Both the position numbers and the translations under genes were made by a program. Below, piece after piece: positions 1 through 9,257 of a stretch of 64,000 bases of DNA; within the stretch, counting starts at the first letter, position 1; each line of letters begins with the position of its first letter. This DNA comes from Paracoccus aminovorans. GTDB taxonomy: Bacteria > Pseudomonadota > Alphaproteobacteria > Rhodobacterales > Rhodobacteraceae. Under the pieces are notes generated by a model. It searched no databases and was not told the DNA's origin. It saw only the letters and a program-made list of their open reading frames with translations. The DNA is taken from contig NZ_LN832559.1 in the NCBI RefSeq assembly GCF_900005615.1, forward strand, positions 1,394,837-1,458,836, given 5' to 3'.

Positions 1-1249
1 ACAGATCTACGAAGAACTGAGCGGTCTCGGTTATGAAGGTGGGTATGACGCGGTGCGCCGCTACGCCTCGAACTGGGCACGCACTCAGAGTTCAGGCGCT
101 TCTGCCGCCTTCGTGCCCCTGAGCTTTGCGCCCGGTGAAGCCTATCAGTTCGACTGGAGCCACGAGGTTGTGGTGATCGATGGGGCGACCACCACCATCA
201 AAGTGGCCCATGTTCGCCTGTGCCACAGCCGGATGTTCTTTGTGCGGGCCTATCCGCGCGAGACGCAGGAGATGGTGTTCGATGCCCACGACAGGGCTTT
301 CGCCTTCTTCAAGGGCACCTGCACCCGCGGGATCTACGACAACATGAAGACGGCGGTGGAGACCATCTTCACCGGCAAGGAACGCCTCTACAATCGTCGG
401 TTCCTGCAGATGGCCAGCCATTATCTGGTCGAACCCGTTGCCTGCACCCCTGCTGCGGGTTGGGAGAAAGGCCAGGTGGAGAGCCAGGTCGGCACTGTCC
501 GTCAGCGGTTTTTCGCGCCCCGCGTCAGGGTCAAGAGCTACGAGGAACTGAATGCCTGGCTGCTGGACAAGTGCATCGCCTCGGCCAGAACCAGCAAGCA
601 TCCGGAGCTGACGGACAAAACCGTCTGGCAGGTCTTCCAGGAAGAGCGCCCGCACCTTGTCCCCTATGCCGGGCGCTTCGACGGATTCCATTCACTGCCT
701 GCGGCGGTGTCAAAGACCTGTCTCGTGCGCTTCGACAACAACAAATACTCCGTCGCGGCAACGGCTGTCGGGCGGCAGGTCGAGATCAGGGCCTATGCTG
801 AGCGGATCGAGATCCGGCAGGAGGGCCGACTGGTCGGAGACCACCCGCGTCACTTCGGCCGGGACCGAACGGTTTACAATCCCTGGCATTATGTGCCTGT
901 TCTGCTTCGCAAACCCGGGGCGCTGCGTAACGGCGCACCGTTCAAGGACTGGGTTCTTCCCGGAGCTCTTGAACAGATCCGCCGCAAGCTGCAGGGCTCC
1001 TCAGATGGCGACCGCCAGATGGTGAAGGTCCTCGGCGCTGTGCTGACGGAAGGGATGCCTGTGGTTCAAAAGGCATGTGCCGAAGCTCTCTCGCAAGGCG
1101 TCCATTCTGCCGATGTAATCCTCAATATTCTATCCCGCAGGCGAGATCCGGAACCACCACCGCTTCTGCTGACCTCTCCGGCCTTGCAGTTGACCCATGA
1201 GCCTGTGGCGGACTGCGCCCGTTATGATCTGCTGCGGAGGGCCTGCTGA
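1..1249 (+). CDS. istA: IS21 transposase IstA (5' partial)
   Basis: This is the DDE transposase of the IS21 family, which cuts and joins the element ends together with IstB. The window begins inside the gene; by comparison with the complete 499-aa copies about 84 N-terminal residues, including the helix-turn-helix, are missing here. The catalytic triad can be placed from the complete protein: Asp135 (in FDWSHE), Asp197 (in YDNMK) and Glu244 (in KGQVES). The C-terminal part holds the Mu-transposase-like beta-barrel region. The stop codon overlaps the istB start by one base (TGATG), the usual translational coupling in this family. Confidence 0.95.
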   Translation, partial: QIYEELSGLGYEGGYDAVRRYASNWARTQSSGASAAFVPLSFAPGEAYQFDWSHEVVVIDGATTTIKVAHVRLCHSRMFFVRAYPRETQEMVFDAHDRAFAFFKGTCTRGIYDNMKTAVETIFTGKERLYNRRFLQMASHYLVEPVACTPAAGWEKGQVESQVGTVRQRFFAPRVRVKSYEELNAWLLDKCIASARTSKHPELTDKTVWQVFQEERPHLVPYAGRFDGFHSLPAAVSKTCLVRFDNNKYSVAATAVGRQVEIRAYAERIEIRQEGRLVGDHPRHFGRDRTVYNPWHYVPVLLRKPGALRNGAPFKDWVLPGALEQIRRKLQGSSDGDRQMVKVLGAVLTEGMPVVQKACAEALSQGVHSADVILNILSRRRDPEPPPLLLTSPALQLTHEPVADCARYDLLRRAC

Positions 1250-1977
1250 TGGATCGTGCTGACATCATGGCTGCAATGGGCGAGTTGAAGCTCTACGGGA
1301 TGCGCGCCGCTTATGACGAACTCATGGCGGTGGCTGTGCGCCGCCAGCACGAACCCCGCCAGATCGTTGGAGATCTTCTGGCCGCCGAGATCAACGAGAA
1401 GAAAGCGCGGTCGGTCAAATACCAGATCACCACCGCCAAGCTGCCCTATGCCCGGGAGATCGAGGAGTTCACCTTCGATGACACCCCAATCAACGAGACC
1501 CTGGTGCGAGATCTGGCCAGCGGGGAGTTCCTCAGCCAACAGCGCAATGTCGTGCTGGTTGGCGGCACCGGGACCGGCAAGACCCATATCTCTGTGGCCA
1601 TAGCGCGCGCGGTCATCCGCAATGGTGCCCGGGGCAGGTTCTTCAATGTCGTCGATCTGGTGAACAGGCTGGAGGCCGAGGCCCGTGCCGGACGGGCAGG
1701 CCGGCTTGCAGAACATCTGATGCGGCTCGACTTCGTCATCCTCGATGAACTCGGATACCTGCCATTCGCGCAGTCCGGCGGCCAGCTGCTGTTCCATCTG
1801 ATCAGCAAGCTCTATGAGCAGACTTCCGTCATCGTCACCACCAACCTCGCATTCGGGGAGTGGCCGACCGTCTTCGGAGACGCAAAGATGACCACCGCGC
1901 TGCTCGACCGGCTCACCCACCACTGCGACATCGTCGAGACCGGCAACGACAGCTGGCGCATCAAAACCCGAGCCTGA
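1249..1977 (+). CDS. istB: IS21 helper ATPase IstB
   Basis: This 242-aa AAA+ ATPase assists IstA in target selection and strand transfer. The Walker A motif GGTGTGKTH lies near residues 104-112 and a Walker B-like strand ending in DELGY near residue 167. It is DnaC/DnaA-related, as expected for the family, and full length. It starts at the ATG that overlaps the istA stop. The antisense strand holds a long open frame (233 aa) that is a codon-bias shadow rather than a gene. The sequence is identical at protein level to the copies at 19256-19984 and 27783-28511. Confidence 0.95.
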   Translation: MDRADIMAAMGELKLYGMRAAYDELMAVAVRRQHEPRQIVGDLLAAEINEKKARSVKYQITTAKLPYAREIEEFTFDDTPINETLVRDLASGEFLSQQRNVVLVGGTGTGKTHISVAIARAVIRNGARGRFFNVVDLVNRLEAEARAGRAGRLAEHLMRLDFVILDELGYLPFAQSGGQLLFHLISKLYEQTSVIVTTNLAFGEWPTVFGDAKMTTALLDRLTHHCDIVETGNDSWRIKTRA

Positions 1978-2110
1978 ACACCCTCCAAAACGCAGGCCCG
2001 CGTCGGCTGCGCCAGCTGGAAAGCTACGCCGCCACGGGCCTGCTCACCCGCGCGCCAAAGGGGTCACTTTTGGACGCCGATCAGGGGGCCCGTTTGAATG
2101 CCGATTGACA

Positions 2111-2506
2111 CTGATCATCGATGAAACGCCGGTGAACCCGAAGTTCTACGAACGAATGTCAGAGCTGCTGACCGACCTCGTCAAGAAACGTAAGGACGAC
2201 GCCATCGCCTACGCGGAATACCTCGAAAGGATCGCGGAACTGGTCAGGGCTGTAAAGGCCGGGCATGGCAGCGAATACCCATCGTCCATGACCACGCCGG
2301 GGCGCAAGGCGCTCTACGACAATCTCGGTCAGGATGAAGCCGCGACCATGGCAGTTGATGAGGCAATCCGAGGCACAGCCCAGACGGGATGGCGCGGAAA
2401 CAAGATGAAGGAGCGGATGCTGCGGCGGAAGCTGCTGGAGATCTTCGGTTCAGAAGACGCGGTGGACAGCATCATCGAGATCATTCGGTCGCATGATGAA
2501 TACTGA
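2111..2506 (+). pseudogene. hsdR: Type I restriction subunit HsdR, C-terminal fragment
   Basis: Only the last 131 residues of a type I restriction-modification motor subunit remain. The segment starting LIIDETPVNPKFYERM and running through a helical region with YAEYLERIAELVRAV matches the C-terminal helical domain of EcoEI-like HsdR proteins, which contacts the methyltransferase core. The nuclease and helicase domains, normally about 650-900 residues upstream, are replaced by the right end of IS21 copy 1. A TTG at 2105 inside the IS end could start a short product, but no type I activity is possible. Its stop overlaps the next gene, showing that the two belonged to one operon. hsdM and hsdS are not in the window. 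Confidence 0.85.
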
Positions 2507-3206
2507 AGTGATCGAGATCGCCGGGCTGTCGGTAGAACTGGTCCGCAAACCGATCAAGAACCTGCATATCGGGGTCTATCCTCCGGCAGGTCGCGTGCGG
2601 GTCGCAGCTCCTCCAGCCATCAGCGAGGATGCCGTCCGGGTCGCGGTTGTGACCCGGCTTGGCTGGATCAAGAAGAAGCAGCGCGAGTTCGAAGGTCAAG
2701 CACGGCAACCCCAACGCCTGTATGTCTCCGGCGAAACTCATTTTGTCTTCGGAAAACCGCTTAGACTTCTGGTCCAGCCGAACGGCAAGAGCCGCTGTGC
2801 CATCCAGCCAGACGCTTCGGATCGCCTGACGATGGCAGTGCCAGAAGGCTCAACGACCGACCAGAAAGCACACTGGATGGCGACGTGGTACAGGTCGCAG
2901 CTCCGGACAAAAGCCGCTCCCCGCATTGCGAAGTGGTCGGATCGGCTGGGTGTCGCGATGCCGCGATGGGGCATCAGGCAGATGAAGACGAAGTGGGGCA
3001 GCTGCAATCCCGAAAAGGGACTGGTGTGGCTGAACCTCGACCTGGCGAAGAAGCCTCTGGCCGCCCTCGACTACGTCATCCTGCATGAGCTGGCCCATTT
3101 CGTGTCACCGCGACACGACGAGCTCTTCTTGAACACCCTCGATCGAAACATGCCGGGGTGGCGACAAATCCGGTCAGAACTCAACGCGCTTCCCCTGTCG
3201 GATTGA
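2493..3206 (+). CDS. YgjP-like (DUF45) metallopeptidase
   Basis: This 237-aa protein belongs to the YgjP/DUF45 family of zinc metallopeptidase-like proteins (WLM/SprT relatives). The zinc motif HELAHF is near residues 197-202, followed by a third ligand region around the SPRHDELF segment, and the family motif KTKWGSC lies just upstream. Its ATG overlaps the hsdR stop by 14 bases, giving translational coupling. DUF45 genes are often the last gene of type I restriction operons, so this is probably an accessory factor of the broken system. With the upstream genes displaced by IS21 its expression would depend on a promoter in the IS. Substrate unknown. Confidence 0.85.
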   Translation: MMNTEVIEIAGLSVELVRKPIKNLHIGVYPPAGRVRVAAPPAISEDAVRVAVVTRLGWIKKKQREFEGQARQPQRLYVSGETHFVFGKPLRLLVQPNGKSRCAIQPDASDRLTMAVPEGSTTDQKAHWMATWYRSQLRTKAAPRIAKWSDRLGVAMPRWGIRQMKTKWGSCNPEKGLVWLNLDLAKKPLAALDYVILHELAHFVSPRHDELFLNTLDRNMPGWRQIRSELNALPLSD

Positions 3207-3435
3207 AGCTCGTTGCAGGAGTTCGATTTCTGTTCCATCTCACGAACGCCACCGGCCTCGAAGTGTTCAGGTGGCGCGAGGAATTGGCCCCATATTGTCA
3301 ATCGGTTACGGGCTCTGCACCGGATGCGCGCAGTCGAGAGGTCCGGAGAATATCGGGCTTCAGAGAACCATTCCGGCTGCTGCAGCGAGGGCGCCAGTGC
3401 AAAGCTAACCGCGCATAACCCTCGAAAACAACGGG
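3207..3435. other. Gene-free stretch with repeat of tRNA-Ser downstream DNA
   Basis: No convincing gene is seen. Bases 3221-3272 resemble 37718-37770 in the same orientation, with shared blocks GTTCGATTTCTGTTCC, CGAACGCCACCG and GTGTTCAGGT. The second location lies about 210 bp downstream of the 3' end of tRNA-Ser. The stretch therefore looks like a diverged copy of the sequence that follows the tRNA, lying just outside the att-like repeat at 3436. Confidence 0.5.
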
Positions 3436-3497
3436 AAAATCCGGCCACAGCCGGATCGGGAGAACGCTTTCGCGGGGGCAAGTGGCGGAGGGGATGG
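3436..3497 (-). repeat. att-like repeat: diverged copy of tRNA-Ser 3' end and terminator
   Basis: About 60 bp match 37933-37995 with a handful of mismatches. Read on the minus strand, the segment contains a degenerate acceptor 3' strand with CCTCCGCCA, the spacer CTTGCC, and then the same hairpin followed by TTTT that terminates the intact tRNA-Ser. The rest of the tRNA is not recognisable beyond a TTCGA box near 3507. A partial tRNA 3' end in direct orientation to an intact tRNA 34.5 kb away is what integration of a mobile element at a tRNA leaves behind. Which integrase did it is not visible. Confidence 0.6.
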
Positions 3498-3756
3498 GTC
3501 TGAAATCGAACGTTCTCCACCCTCTAAGCTATTGTTTTAATTTAGATGACTGATGATTTGAATCGTCATTCGATTCGGTCGCGACTGGCAGCGAAACACG
3601 CGCAAAGGCGCCAACACATCCCACGTTCGGATTTTTCGTGGCCACAACCAGGCCCAAGCATTTTTGGCCTTCCTGAGCGGGGTGCCAAAATGTAAGCGAG
3701 GTCCATCACGCTGAAATAGCAGCAATTTTTTAAGCGCCGCGGTGGAGCCTGGCAAG
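3498..3756. other. Gene-free stretch, probable left end of the following insertion element
   Basis: This stretch is lower in GC than its surroundings (for example the T-rich bases 3532-3545) and has no credible coding frame. It probably contains the left end of the element that carries the transposase at 3757, but no clear pair of terminal inverted repeats could be matched by eye to the DNA after 4824. Confidence 0.4.
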
Positions 3757-4824
3757 ATGAATTCGACCTTCTCACTCCTTATCGTCTTCCTGACCCAGCT
3801 CTTCATGCCCCGGCACAACGCACAGCTGAGGCTGCTCAGGGCCCAAATCCAGATCCTGCGAACCCGCATCCCGACGCAGAGGATTATCCTGTCTCCGGAA
3901 GAGAAAGCCGAACTGCTGCGCATCGGAGCGGAGTGTGGGCATGATATCGACGGGCTACTGGAGGTCGCCAAGCCTGTGACCTATAAGCGCTGGCTGGCCC
4001 AGATGCGCAGTGGACGCCCCTTCAAAGCCGTGGGCAGACCGCGCCTGACACAGGAGTTGCGCGACGTTGTCATTCGCATCGGGTCGGAAAACCTTCTGTG
4101 GGGCTACAAGCGGATCGCCGGGGAGCTGAAAAAGCTGGGGCTCTACGCCGGCACCAACTCGGTAAAGCGCATCCTGAATGATGCTGGCATCCACCCGAGC
4201 CCTGAGAAGCGCAAGAAGAAGCCAGCCCTGCCATGGACCACCTTCGTCCGGGCACATATGGAAAGCATGGTTGCTTGTGACTTCTTCACAAAGACCGTGC
4301 TCACCGCTCGTGGGCCGCTGACAGCCTATGTGCTGATTTTCATCCACATCGGCAGTCGCCGGGTTTATTGTAGCGCCCCGACCTATGCCCCGGACTCGGC
4401 ATGGGTGACCCAGCAGGCACGCAACACGCTTATCTGGTGCGCAGAGCATGGGATCGCGCCGGGTTTCCTCATCCGAGATGCCGACACCAAGTTCAGCGCC
4501 AGCTTCGATACCGTTTGGGCATCTGAAGGTGCCAGGGTGATCCAGATCCCGCACAGGGCGCCAGACGCTAATGCCTTCGCCGAATCTTTCATCGGCACCG
4601 TGAAGCGTGAATGCCTGGATTTCTTCGTCTGCTTCAGCCGCTCGCAACTCGATTACATCCTGCGGACTTGGGTGCGCCATTACAACACTGAGCGTCCGCA
4701 CCGTGGACGGGGTATCGGGAACAATGTGCTACAAGTCGATTTCCGGCCCGTCCGTGACGGCCCGATCCGGCGCAACCGGCAGCTCGGCGGCATCATCACA
4801 TCCTACACCCGCGACGCGGCGTGA
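3757..4824 (+). CDS. Integrase-core (DDE) transposase
   Basis: This 355-aa protein has the layout of an rve-type DDE transposase: an N-terminal helical region, a helix-turn-helix-like segment with WGYKRIAGELKKLG, and a catalytic core with Asp in VACDFF, Asp in IRDADTKF and Glu in NAFAESFIGT. The C-terminal part contains HYNTERPHRG, the signature seen in IS3/IS481-type transposases. The ATG at 3757 is preceded by GGAG at a suitable distance; a GTG at 3742 is possible. No second ORF and no frameshift window is seen, so it does not look like a standard two-ORF IS3 element. It lies just inside the att-like repeat, between the restriction remnant and the McrBC-type operon. Confidence 0.8.
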   Translation: MNSTFSLLIVFLTQLFMPRHNAQLRLLRAQIQILRTRIPTQRIILSPEEKAELLRIGAECGHDIDGLLEVAKPVTYKRWLAQMRSGRPFKAVGRPRLTQELRDVVIRIGSENLLWGYKRIAGELKKLGLYAGTNSVKRILNDAGIHPSPEKRKKKPALPWTTFVRAHMESMVACDFFTKTVLTARGPLTAYVLIFIHIGSRRVYCSAPTYAPDSAWVTQQARNTLIWCAEHGIAPGFLIRDADTKFSASFDTVWASEGARVIQIPHRAPDANAFAESFIGTVKRECLDFFVCFSRSQLDYILRTWVRHYNTERPHRGRGIGNNVLQVDFRPVRDGPIRRNRQLGGIITSYTRDAA

Positions 4825-4960
4825 GTGCAGCCTATCCTGCCGAGATTATGGTGGGAAAATACCACCGCGCCGCCATTGACTGCAGCATGCTACAACGGAC
4901 CGGAGCAAGCAAAGCTGCAAGTGCGGTAGGCCCCCTCCGCGATTTTGTCGAATTTGGGTG

Positions 4961-7780
4961 CTACATTCCGGGGAACTGACGCCTTCTCTTCAGAGCTGCA
5001 CCCAGAAACACTGACGACGGCATGCGGTCGGCTTCGGCCCAGCGCGAGACAAAACTTTCAACCGCCGGCGCAAAGGCCTTTGCAATTAACCGGTCCTCGT
5101 CTCCGGGCGTAGATGCCGGCACACTCTCCATTGGTCTCAGCAGCAGTTCCGCAAACTCTTCGTGCGGCAGCTCCTTGGCACCGTCCTTGTTACCAGACGA
5201 AGCGATCAACTCTTCCTCTAGTAACTCGCCAGAAAGACCCTGCCAGCGAACCTGATGAACGGCCACCACGTCCTCGTGATCTTCGGCTTCCGTTTGGGCC
5301 TCCGCGTACAGTCCGTCGAAAATCAGCCGATCGTTAGCCAGCTCTGATAGATCACGCACAAAGCCTGCTTCGAAGTCCATAGGAACAAGCGACGGGTCAG
5401 CGATTGCCTTTGCGTGGTCGGCCGTCAGGCGCACAATGCTGCGACGGCCGAACTCTGGCCAGCGACCGATATCCTCTTCGCCGAGCTCAATCTCAAGCGT
5501 CTTTCCGCCATGCATCTCGGCCCTCAGGTCGTATCCGGCGATTGGTGCCATCCCTTTGACAAAGCTGACCATATGCCGAAAGTCGAAGCCGCCCGAAACG
5601 CGTGTCTGGTGAGCGGATGCGAATTGCAGAATATCGTCCTCGGCCGCCCGCGCCTTCTGTGCTTCGCGTATGGCTTCAGCGATCTCCTCTTCCGTCTGGT
5701 CCATCTTCATGCTTGTCGCACGCTCGAGGATGCTTTCCATGTCGATGTAAGACATCAGCTCTCCGAGCACTTCCGCAGCCAATGCATCCTTCATCTCGCC
5801 GGCAACGCTTGCCATATCCTGTGCAATCGTACTGACGCGATCCAACAACAAAGTGATCGCGCTGTTGTCGAACCCATCATCCGACTGCAAATTGATAACT
5901 TGAACGCGCCGTGTCTGACCATAGCGGTACAAGCGGCCGATCCGTTGGACCAAACGTGCCGGGTTCCAGGGCAAGTCGTAATTCACCATGATATGACAGG
6001 CGTCTTGCAGGTTTAGGCCTTCGCCCCCCGCTTCAGTCGATAACATGACCTGAGCCTCTCGGCTGTTGAAGGCGCGGACATTCCTTATTTTTTCATCCAG
6101 CGACATCGAGCCGTTGATCGCGGCAACCTGCACCCCAGGACATGCGTGCGCAATCGCCTCTGCCAGGTAACTCTGGGTGGCCCTGTACTCAGTAAACACC
6201 AAAAGATTTTGGTTCTGTGCTAGAAGCGGCGAAACCACGTCATTTAGAAATGTCTGTAGCTTCGCATCCGATAGCCGAGCCACGCGGATAAGTTTCAGAA
6301 CGGCCTGAACCTCGCGTGCTTCATCGGCGAAAAAGGCGCCAACCTCACCGATTGGCCCAATTTCCGAAAGGTTGTCATCCCCTTCGAGTTGCTCGTCTGA
6401 AGGTATCACCGGCGCCGATGCGGCATCGAAACCTTGCAGCCGCTCCAAGCGACGTTCTAGTGCTCTCTCGATTGCCGCCACAGAAGATGAAGCGAGTTTG
6501 CGATACGTCGTCATGACAAAGCCGATGGCTCGGCCGATCGTTCTATCCTTCGCGTCGGCACTGGCGCGATACCCCTCGCTCAAATACCTCCGGAGCGCCT
6601 TGTCGGCAGTGCGCATTTCGGGCGATGGGATTACCATGTGGCGAAGCGTGTCGTGACCGCGAAAAATCAGATTGCCTTCTGCATCCGTGACGCGGGTCTT
6701 CCGGTTGCGAATGATGATGTCCCCAACCACCTCTGGGTTCATTTCTAGCGTTCGGATTTCAGGCAAGAGGTCCGGTCGTACCAACTCCAATAGGGCCGCG
6801 AAACGACGAGTCTTACCTTGGTGCGGCGTTGCAGTAAGCAATAGCAACGAATGCGTCCGGTCGCGAAGCTTGTGCGCGAGCGCGTAGCGTTCAGTCTGCT
6901 CACCCGTTTCCGACCGGCCGAGCCGATGCGCCTCGTCAAACACAATAACATCCCAGAAGCCGGCTTCGATGAGCCGCGCCAAATGCTCGTCGCGCTTTGC
7001 GAGATCGAGCGAGATTATGACATTCTCCCTCAGTCGCATCTCGTCGGCGTATTCGGGGCGGAAGTCGCGTTGATAGATCTCGAAGGCACGTCCGAACTTG
7101 GCGCGCATCTCATCTTTCCACTGCTTAGTCAGCGAAGAAGGGCAGACGATCAGAACGCGCCTGCAGCGGTTACGCTGCGAGAGGGCGTGAAGAATAAGAC
7201 CAACTTCAATGGTCTTGCCAAGACCAACATCGTCGGCGATCAGCCAACGCGCCTGAGGGGAAGTTACGACCTTCCGCGCCACATCAAGCTGATGCGGTAG
7301 AGGGTCGATGTCGAGACGACCGAAAGCTCCGGTGTTCGCATTCCATATTTTAAGTGCCTTAGACAGCATTCGGAGCCGGAATCGCTCCGCATGGTCCATA
7401 TGCTGGCCGGTTTGTCGCCTTGCGATCCGTAGCTCGACAGGCATCGCCTGCGCGAGGACACGCCAGTCCAACCACCTGGTTTCTCCGGTCTCTGCGAACT
7501 GTACGAGAACCTGCTCGAAACCTGCGAGCGAACGCGTGGCAAGTACAACTCCAGTCCCGAGGCTCAGTCCGCGACCTCGCGGCGGCTTGTGCTGTACTTG
7601 CTGTCCAGGAGCATATGCGGGTTTCAGGTCCGATAGCGCAACCCATACTCGGCGACTGCCTGTCATTGCAAGTTGCGCCTCGTTCGGCTCTGCCTTCGGC
7701 CTCAGATCATGGATCACCCCGCGCGCCTCGTCTTCCATCTTCACTAGGGCGCCCTTCGATGGATAAAGCGATCTATGCAT
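4961..7780 (-). CDS. RapA-like SNF2 family helicase (defence operon gene 5)
   Basis: This 939-aa protein is a superfamily 2 ATPase of the RapA/HepA-like SNF2 group. Visible motifs are I (DDVGLGKT, residues about 183-190), II (DEAH, about 282-285), III (TATPHQG), IV (LLVFTEYRA), V (STEAGGEGLNLQ) and VI (QRIGRLYRYGQ). About 180 residues precede the motor and about 300 follow it. The start is the ATG at 7780, which overlaps the stop of the upstream 475-aa gene by 8 bases; an upstream in-frame ATG at 7972 would give a basic extension lying wholly inside the neighbour. It is the last gene of the minus-strand operon. Similar helicases occur in DISARM class 1 (DrmD) and other defence loci, but no DrmA, DrmB or DrmC gene is present. 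It would be expected to translocate on DNA; its role here is inferred. Confidence 0.88.
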   Translation of the reverse strand: MHRSLYPSKGALVKMEDEARGVIHDLRPKAEPNEAQLAMTGSRRVWVALSDLKPAYAPGQQVQHKPPRGRGLSLGTGVVLATRSLAGFEQVLVQFAETGETRWLDWRVLAQAMPVELRIARRQTGQHMDHAERFRLRMLSKALKIWNANTGAFGRLDIDPLPHQLDVARKVVTSPQARWLIADDVGLGKTIEVGLILHALSQRNRCRRVLIVCPSSLTKQWKDEMRAKFGRAFEIYQRDFRPEYADEMRLRENVIISLDLAKRDEHLARLIEAGFWDVIVFDEAHRLGRSETGEQTERYALAHKLRDRTHSLLLLTATPHQGKTRRFAALLELVRPDLLPEIRTLEMNPEVVGDIIIRNRKTRVTDAEGNLIFRGHDTLRHMVIPSPEMRTADKALRRYLSEGYRASADAKDRTIGRAIGFVMTTYRKLASSSVAAIERALERRLERLQGFDAASAPVIPSDEQLEGDDNLSEIGPIGEVGAFFADEAREVQAVLKLIRVARLSDAKLQTFLNDVVSPLLAQNQNLLVFTEYRATQSYLAEAIAHACPGVQVAAINGSMSLDEKIRNVRAFNSREAQVMLSTEAGGEGLNLQDACHIMVNYDLPWNPARLVQRIGRLYRYGQTRRVQVINLQSDDGFDNSAITLLLDRVSTIAQDMASVAGEMKDALAAEVLGELMSYIDMESILERATSMKMDQTEEEIAEAIREAQKARAAEDDILQFASAHQTRVSGGFDFRHMVSFVKGMAPIAGYDLRAEMHGGKTLEIELGEEDIGRWPEFGRRSIVRLTADHAKAIADPSLVPMDFEAGFVRDLSELANDRLIFDGLYAEAQTEAEDHEDVVAVHQVRWQGLSGELLEEELIASSGNKDGAKELPHEEFAELLLRPMESVPASTPGDEDRLIAKAFAPAVESFVSRWAEADRMPSSVFLGAALKRRRQFPGM

Positions 7781-9200
7781 CCTTGCCTTCCTCTTTTGCC
7801 TCGGCTTCCTTTCTTGCTGCAACCCGTTTGGAGTGTGGAAGTAATGAAAGAAAACCAACGTCGCAGCGTCCATATTTTTTCTCAAAGCGCCAAATCTCAC
7901 CTTCGCTATCTTCGAGACGGAAGGAACTTGAAGGTTGAACGTCAATGGGCTCCTCATAATACCAAGATTCACGATCAGCTAGTTCAATGCTCTCGCAATC
8001 GAGATTAAGGAAAGCAGGATAGCTCCAAAACCGTGGGTCTATAAGATCACCCTCACTCGATTGCTCTGGCTGCATCTGAAGCCATGCGTTTCGCCAATCG
8101 TCAAAAATCCTTCGCTCGGCCTCCACGCGCCCAACCCGATGGATCAATGCCAATGCGAGTTTCCAAGAAAGAGCGCTGCGATAGCTCAACCGCTCCTCTG
8201 TCTCCCAGGCGCGCTGCATTCTGTTGAACTTTCGATGAGACCAAAGCCAAGGAGATTCTCGCCAAAGACATTTTAGTTCGCATGCGTCTTCCAAGTCTTC
8301 GAGGCTGCAGCCAGCTTGCACCAGCCTTGAGAGAGCCCGATAACTCGACGAGAACGGGAACTCTACCAAGACTGCTTTCAAACGACCTCGAAGCAGGGAA
8401 CGTTGGTCAAGCTTTATTATACGCATCTGGCTGACTAGCCTTGCGGCGTAGTCGTCCAATAGTTGACCATCGGTGATGGTCTCTTCTTCGATAAATGAAA
8501 AAAGTAGATCCGGATCTTCCTCATATAGATCCAAATCCAAAAGGTCTTCCCATTGAGCGCTTTCAGTTTCGCTTTCGATCTCCCCTGGGCCAAACTCCGA
8601 AAAATCATGGAAGTCAGAAACTTCGAACAAATCACCGTTGGCGCGGGCGCGTTCAATTTCCTCATCGGCGTCGTAGGAAAGCACAGCCTCCCATAGATCG
8701 TCGGCCTGTTCATCGAACACATCGTCGTCACCAATGAGTTCATCATATTCGTCACCCGCCTCAACAAGCTCGAGATCGGCACTCAATCTCGAAGAATCGG
8801 GATTTGGTGGAGCCAAGCCGGGATCCGGGTTCGGCTCACGGTTAGCCGAAACGTCATTCTCCGCTTCAAATTCTGTGACTGCTTCGACTGCCGGCGGTTG
8901 GCGCCCAGAAGCGGGAAATTCCGATTGTATTGGAGCTTCGGCATGCGGGTTGCCAGAAGGATCCTCCGCAAGAATTTGAGGCTCAATAAGAAGCAGATCT
9001 GGGTGAACGCTGTCTTCGATTACCTGCCGGGGATCGGCCGCCGATTCGTCAGGCTCGGAGCGGGCCTCAGCCTTTGCAGCGCCGGGCATGTATTCGGCTT
9101 CGGGGCCACCCCAATCAGATGGTGGGTTTAAATCTGGATGTGTGGGTGCCTCCGGAGATACACCCAGCTTGCGTCTCAACTTAGAAAACAGGCTCTTCAT
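7773..9200 (-). CDS. Uncharacterised acidic protein in McrBC-type operon (gene 4)
   Basis: I do not recognise this 475-aa protein. Residues about 15-230 are strongly acidic and rich in Pro, Glu, Asp and Ser with little hydrophobic core, so they are probably disordered. Residues about 240-475 look folded and mainly helical, with many Trp, Leu and Arg (for example WLWSHRKFNRMQRAW), and end in a Lys/Glu-rich tail. There is no signal peptide, membrane segment, Walker motif or nuclease motif. It lies 57 bp after mcrC, has TGA-free overlap of 8 bases into the SNF2 gene, and so is translationally coupled to it. A specificity factor, an adaptor between McrBC and the helicase, or a DNA mimic are all possible. 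The gene is slightly less GC-rich than mcrB. Confidence 0.75.
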   Translation of the reverse strand: MKSLFSKLRRKLGVSPEAPTHPDLNPPSDWGGPEAEYMPGAAKAEARSEPDESAADPRQVIEDSVHPDLLLIEPQILAEDPSGNPHAEAPIQSEFPASGRQPPAVEAVTEFEAENDVSANREPNPDPGLAPPNPDSSRLSADLELVEAGDEYDELIGDDDVFDEQADDLWEAVLSYDADEEIERARANGDLFEVSDFHDFSEFGPGEIESETESAQWEDLLDLDLYEEDPDLLFSFIEEETITDGQLLDDYAARLVSQMRIIKLDQRSLLRGRLKAVLVEFPFSSSYRALSRLVQAGCSLEDLEDACELKCLWRESPWLWSHRKFNRMQRAWETEERLSYRSALSWKLALALIHRVGRVEAERRIFDDWRNAWLQMQPEQSSEGDLIDPRFWSYPAFLNLDCESIELADRESWYYEEPIDVQPSSSFRLEDSEGEIWRFEKKYGRCDVGFLSLLPHSKRVAARKEAEAKEEGKDA

Positions 9201-9257
9201 TATTCAGCCGTTTTCGCTAACGGCAGCGCGCGCAATGTACTCACTAGTCGCATCTGC

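Larger units (their letters stand above)
1..2110 (+). mobile_element. IS21-family element, copy 1 (5' part outside window)
   Basis: This is the right-hand 2,110 bp of an element that is 2,479 bp long in the two complete copies at 19123-21601 and 26166-28644; base 1 corresponds to base 370 of the element. It carries the rest of istA and all of istB, and both proteins are identical to those of the other two copies. The right end is the terminal repeat that reads TGTCAATCGGCATTCAA from the outside, ending at 2110. Beyond that end the DNA goes straight into the middle of an hsdR reading frame, so this copy sits at a truncation point. About 130 bp after the istB stop (1978-2110) are non-coding and form the right end. 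Confidence 0.95.

Noticed and set aside
1222..1923. Open frame of 233 aa antisense to istB, recurring at 19310-20011 and 27756-28457
   Set aside because: It mirrors istB exactly in all copies, has no family resemblance and is explained by high-GC codon bias.
3742..4824. GTG start at 3742 for the integrase-core transposase
   Set aside because: The ATG at 3757 has a GGAG at good spacing, while the GTG has none.
4961..7972. Longer 1,003-aa version of the SNF2 protein starting at 7972
   Set aside because: The extra N-terminus is read in another frame of the upstream gene, is basic and unlike the family, and the ATG at 7780 gives natural coupling.
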